64,000 bases of DNA from Salinicoccus sesuvii (GTDB taxonomy: Bacteria > Bacillota > Bacilli > Staphylococcales > Salinicoccaceae): contig NZ_JBHRWV010000001.1 of NCBI RefSeq assembly GCF_042648145.1, positions 186,001-250,000 of the forward strand, read 5' to 3'. The first letter of the stretch is position 1. Each line of letters begins with the position of its first letter. Below the pieces are notes generated by a model. That model was not told where the DNA came from and did not search any database. It saw only the letters and a list, made by a program, of their open reading frames with translations. The position numbers and the translations under genes are program-made. Below, one piece after another: positions 61,710 through 64,000 of this stretch.

Positions 61710-62900
61710 TTGCTGTTGGTAATAGAAGGAATTAATGATTTAAATGAAGTATTCGAAGAGGAAGACAGGGAAATTTTAAGAAGTTATGAAAGAGATGGCA
61801 AAAATGCTTTATTTAATGAAAAGAGGCTTCTTTTATCTAGTAATCCCATATTTATAGATGATAGTGGGAAAAAATCTCAAAATCTTTCTGTAGAGAACAC
61901 TTTCAAGTATTACTGTAAAAAGTTAAATATGAGTCTTGAGAAAGATAATTTAGTTCATATATTTCCATACGATGAAGCCACTAAAAATTTTAAGCGTAAA
62001 CAATTATATTACGAATTTCCAAATCATTTAGAAAAAATAATAGAAGAAATCAATGTGTCGCGTCTTCCAAGAGATATTATGAAGATTAATCCTCAGTTTC
62101 TTAATGATTTATATAATGTTTATCATGAATATAACAATTCGAACAGTAGTTATTTATTTAATTTAAGAAACTTTTATAATGACTTACTTGTAGATTGGAA
62201 TGACTTAGCAGTTAATGAAATTTTCTATGACATATTAGAGTGGCTATTTAATAGTTTAGAAAATGAATCAGTTTTTGACTTAAGATGTAAGGTAGCAAAG
62301 ATACATATATCTAATTTAGGAGACATTAAAAATATAAATGAAAACAAGGCAGAGGTATTCAGTAACTTGTCCGCGACATACGACCTGATTCTATCTCAAA
62401 AATCAAATAAGTTCTACGAGTATCAAACTATGATGAACGATGAATTCTTCAAACTATTACAGCAGAAAAATACAATAATTTCTGATAAAAATAAAAGCTC
62501 TATGAGTTTAATTGTATCCTTTCTAATTGCTTTGTACGGCGTTTACTTAACCATATTTCGAACTACAGACAGCTTTAATTGGTTATCGAGCCAGTATAAT
62601 TTTGTGTATATAGTCTTTCTGATTGCTTGTATATTTATGTTTGCTTCAACATTGTATGAAATTAAATTATTAAATATTACTAACAAGAAGGTCTTATCCA
62701 CAATACAGAATACATATAATGTAAATATAAAATTATGGAAGAAGAAGACAAAAATAATATGGTGGAAAGATTTTTGGTTTCCTTTAATAATCCTGTTTAT
62801 CATATTTATCAATATTATTACACTATTGATTTTCTCAAATTTCTCGATCGAAATAAACGATATAATAGAAAAATTAAGTTATAGTCCAAAATATTTTTAA
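61710..62900 (+). CDS. Membrane protein of the defence-like island
   Basis: 396 residues. The first 250 residues are soluble and strongly charged (LFNEKRLLLSSNPIFIDDSG, DYVFPYDEATKN-like text) with a helix-rich segment near 200-270. Three or four hydrophobic helices follow (about 280-305, 311-335 and 370-395, the last ending in a charged tail). I recognise no domain; the layout of a soluble sensor followed by C-terminal membrane helices is common in abortive-infection effectors. The TTG start has no good ribosome binding site and the frame is open upstream into the terminator, so the 5' end may be damaged or the true start uncertain. Confidence 0.6.
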   Translation: MLLVIEGINDLNEVFEEEDREILRSYERDGKNALFNEKRLLLSSNPIFIDDSGKKSQNLSVENTFKYYCKKLNMSLEKDNLVHIFPYDEATKNFKRKQLYYEFPNHLEKIIEEINVSRLPRDIMKINPQFLNDLYNVYHEYNNSNSSYLFNLRNFYNDLLVDWNDLAVNEIFYDILEWLFNSLENESVFDLRCKVAKIHISNLGDIKNINENKAEVFSNLSATYDLILSQKSNKFYEYQTMMNDEFFKLLQQKNTIISDKNKSSMSLIVSFLIALYGVYLTIFRTTDSFNWLSSQYNFVYIVFLIACIFMFASTLYEIKLLNITNKKVLSTIQNTYNVNIKLWKKKTKIIWWKDFWFPLIILFIIFINIITLLIFSNFSIEINDIIEKLSYSPKYF

Positions 62901-63048
62901 GAGTAATGAATGTCTATAAAGCAATAGAAATTTAAAGTCACATTACACTAAAATATACTTTGAGGAATATAATCTTGATTTATTTCAAGTGAAAAAATGT
63001 TCAATCAAATAACTCTTATTTTTGATTTTATAGACAGGAGATAAAAGA

Positions 63049-64000
63049 GTGGAAAGTGAACAGACTAATGTAGACAAACAAGCACTTCAAGATTTTTTTA
63101 TGGGTATTAATAATCTTAACCAAATAGAGAAAAAGACCTCAAAGTTCAATGCATTTGAAACGCTTGGCATCGTCCATACGGAAATCCGTCACAGCAATGT
63201 ACTGGGTTGGCTGATGTCTCCAAATGAGCAACATGGCATAGGTGGGGCTTTTGTTGAAAAAATTATACAAGAGATTGCCCGTAATCATAATATTGAGCAG
63301 TATGGGCATGATCCTTTACAGATGCTACTCTGGGATTATCATGATCTGGTTGTCAGGAGAGAGTGGCGTAACATAGACCTAATCGCCATTTCTGAAGCAA
63401 ACAAGCTGATGCTCGTTATCGAGAATAAGGTATGGAGCAAGAGTCCGAACATCAGTTGAAGAAGTATCAGGATATTGTGGAAAATGAGTATCCGGATTAC
63501 CAAAAACTGTTCATCTATCTTACGCCTTTTGGAGATGACGCCAGCAATACGGATATATGGGTAAGTATGAACTATCGTCAGATCATAGTAATGATAGAAT
63601 CTGCTCTAGCGCTCAAACAGAACATGATGGAGCCGAGCGTAAAGTACTTTATTGAACAATACATAGATACACTCAGGAGGTACATTGTGGGAGATAACGA
63701 GATTGAAAAAATATGCCAAGAGATCTACTTCAAGCACAAGTGTGCGCTTGATCTGATTTTCGAGTACAAACCGGATATACAGTCGAATATAGCTGGCACT
63801 CTGCGTGAAATGATTGAAGCCGATGAAGAATTGATATTGGATGATAGTAACAAAGGATTGATTCGTTTTACGACGAAAGGTTTAGATGAAAAGCTTCCAA
63901 ATGAAGGATCCGGGTGGACTTCAAGTGGAAGGATACTACTTTTCGTGTTTCAGAATACAATTAAAAGATTGAGAATCAAGTTGGTAATTGGTCCTGGAGA
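63049..64000 (+). pseudogene. PD-(D/E)XK nuclease family gene, frameshifted, runs off the window
   Basis: Starts at GTG 63049 with AGGAG ahead. The first frame (136 residues) has FNAFETLGIVHTEIRHSNVL and the catalytic core RREWRNIDLIA plus LVIENKV, matching the PDDEXK_4-type nuclease family. At about 63440 it runs into a stop (SPNIS), but the +1 frame continues with SEHQLKKYQDIVENEYPDY, YLTPFGDDA and onward to base 64000 without a stop. A missing A in GCAAGAG (63437-63443) would restore ENKVWSKESEHQLKKY. Either pseudogene, sequencing error or a programmed shift. GC is higher than in the preceding 10 kb. Confidence 0.75.

Noticed and set aside
1..64000. CRISPR array, rRNA, tRNA or insertion sequence
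   Set aside because: No regularly spaced repeats, no cloverleaf or rRNA segment, and no transposase or integrase frame was found on either strand.

Overview
The window looks like chromosome from a low-to-moderate-GC Bacillota. The gene content (OpuA glycine-betaine importer with tandem CBS domains, TspO, MalY/PatB and PatA aminotransferases, an Fst-like type I toxin, AAGGAGG-type ribosome binding sites) fits a salt-adapted Staphylococcaceae such as Salinicoccus or Jeotgalicoccus. That placement is inference. No rRNA or tRNA gene, insertion sequence or CRISPR array was seen.

Layout. (1) 1-2.5 kb: end of an AbgT-type transporter and an AbgA-like M20 amidohydrolase. (2) 2.6-4.4 kb: a DUF5996 gene and an orphan lactose/cellobiose-type PTS IIB-IIA pair with no IIC. 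(3) 4.4-16.4 kb: myo-inositol catabolism. A DeoR-family IolR and a small tautomerase gene diverge from iolA-B-C-D-G-E, an SSF symporter, a second dehydrogenase and iolJ. IolR-box-like tandem 11-mers, a sigma-A promoter and a cre-like site lie in front. The operon encodes the whole route from inositol to DHAP and acetyl-CoA except a recognisable inosose isomerase (iolI). (4) 16.5-26.4 kb: core functions (YjiH, an Asd-type sugar dehydrogenase lipoprotein, DUF1275, TspO, DUF6176, OpuA ABC). (5) 26.4-34.3 kb: an AT-rich accessory stretch with two copies of an Fst/par-like type I toxin-antitoxin locus (one frameshifted, one truncated), VanZ, a run of decayed small genes, a Nudix hydrolase, a kinase of the aminoglycoside phosphotransferase fold, and a PHP-ATPase with a small partner.

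(6) 34.6-40.2 kb: PatA, an MFS exporter, PatB and NhaC. (7) 40.4-51 kb: two operons apparently forming one regulon for hydantoin- or oxoproline-like compounds: HyuA-HyuB-IclR, then DUF1177-DUF917-AroM-M24 peptidase-OPT transporter. The same three-half-site operator lies just downstream of both promoters, and an IclR regulator is encoded between them. (8) 51-64 kb: a defence-like island that is strikingly AT-rich from about 53.1 to 63.1 kb. It holds a GIY-YIG/DUF2075 helicase with MazG, an Avs-like STAND NTPase with an N-terminal nuclease-like domain, an operon of a repeat-containing HNH nuclease, a UvrD-like helicase and an unknown protein, a membrane protein, and a frameshifted PD-(D/E)XK gene running off the window.

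The best candidates for undescribed systems are the HNH/UvrD/unknown operon (56.6-61.4 kb), the PHP-ATPase pair (31.8-34.3 kb), and the shared-operator hydantoin-like regulon.
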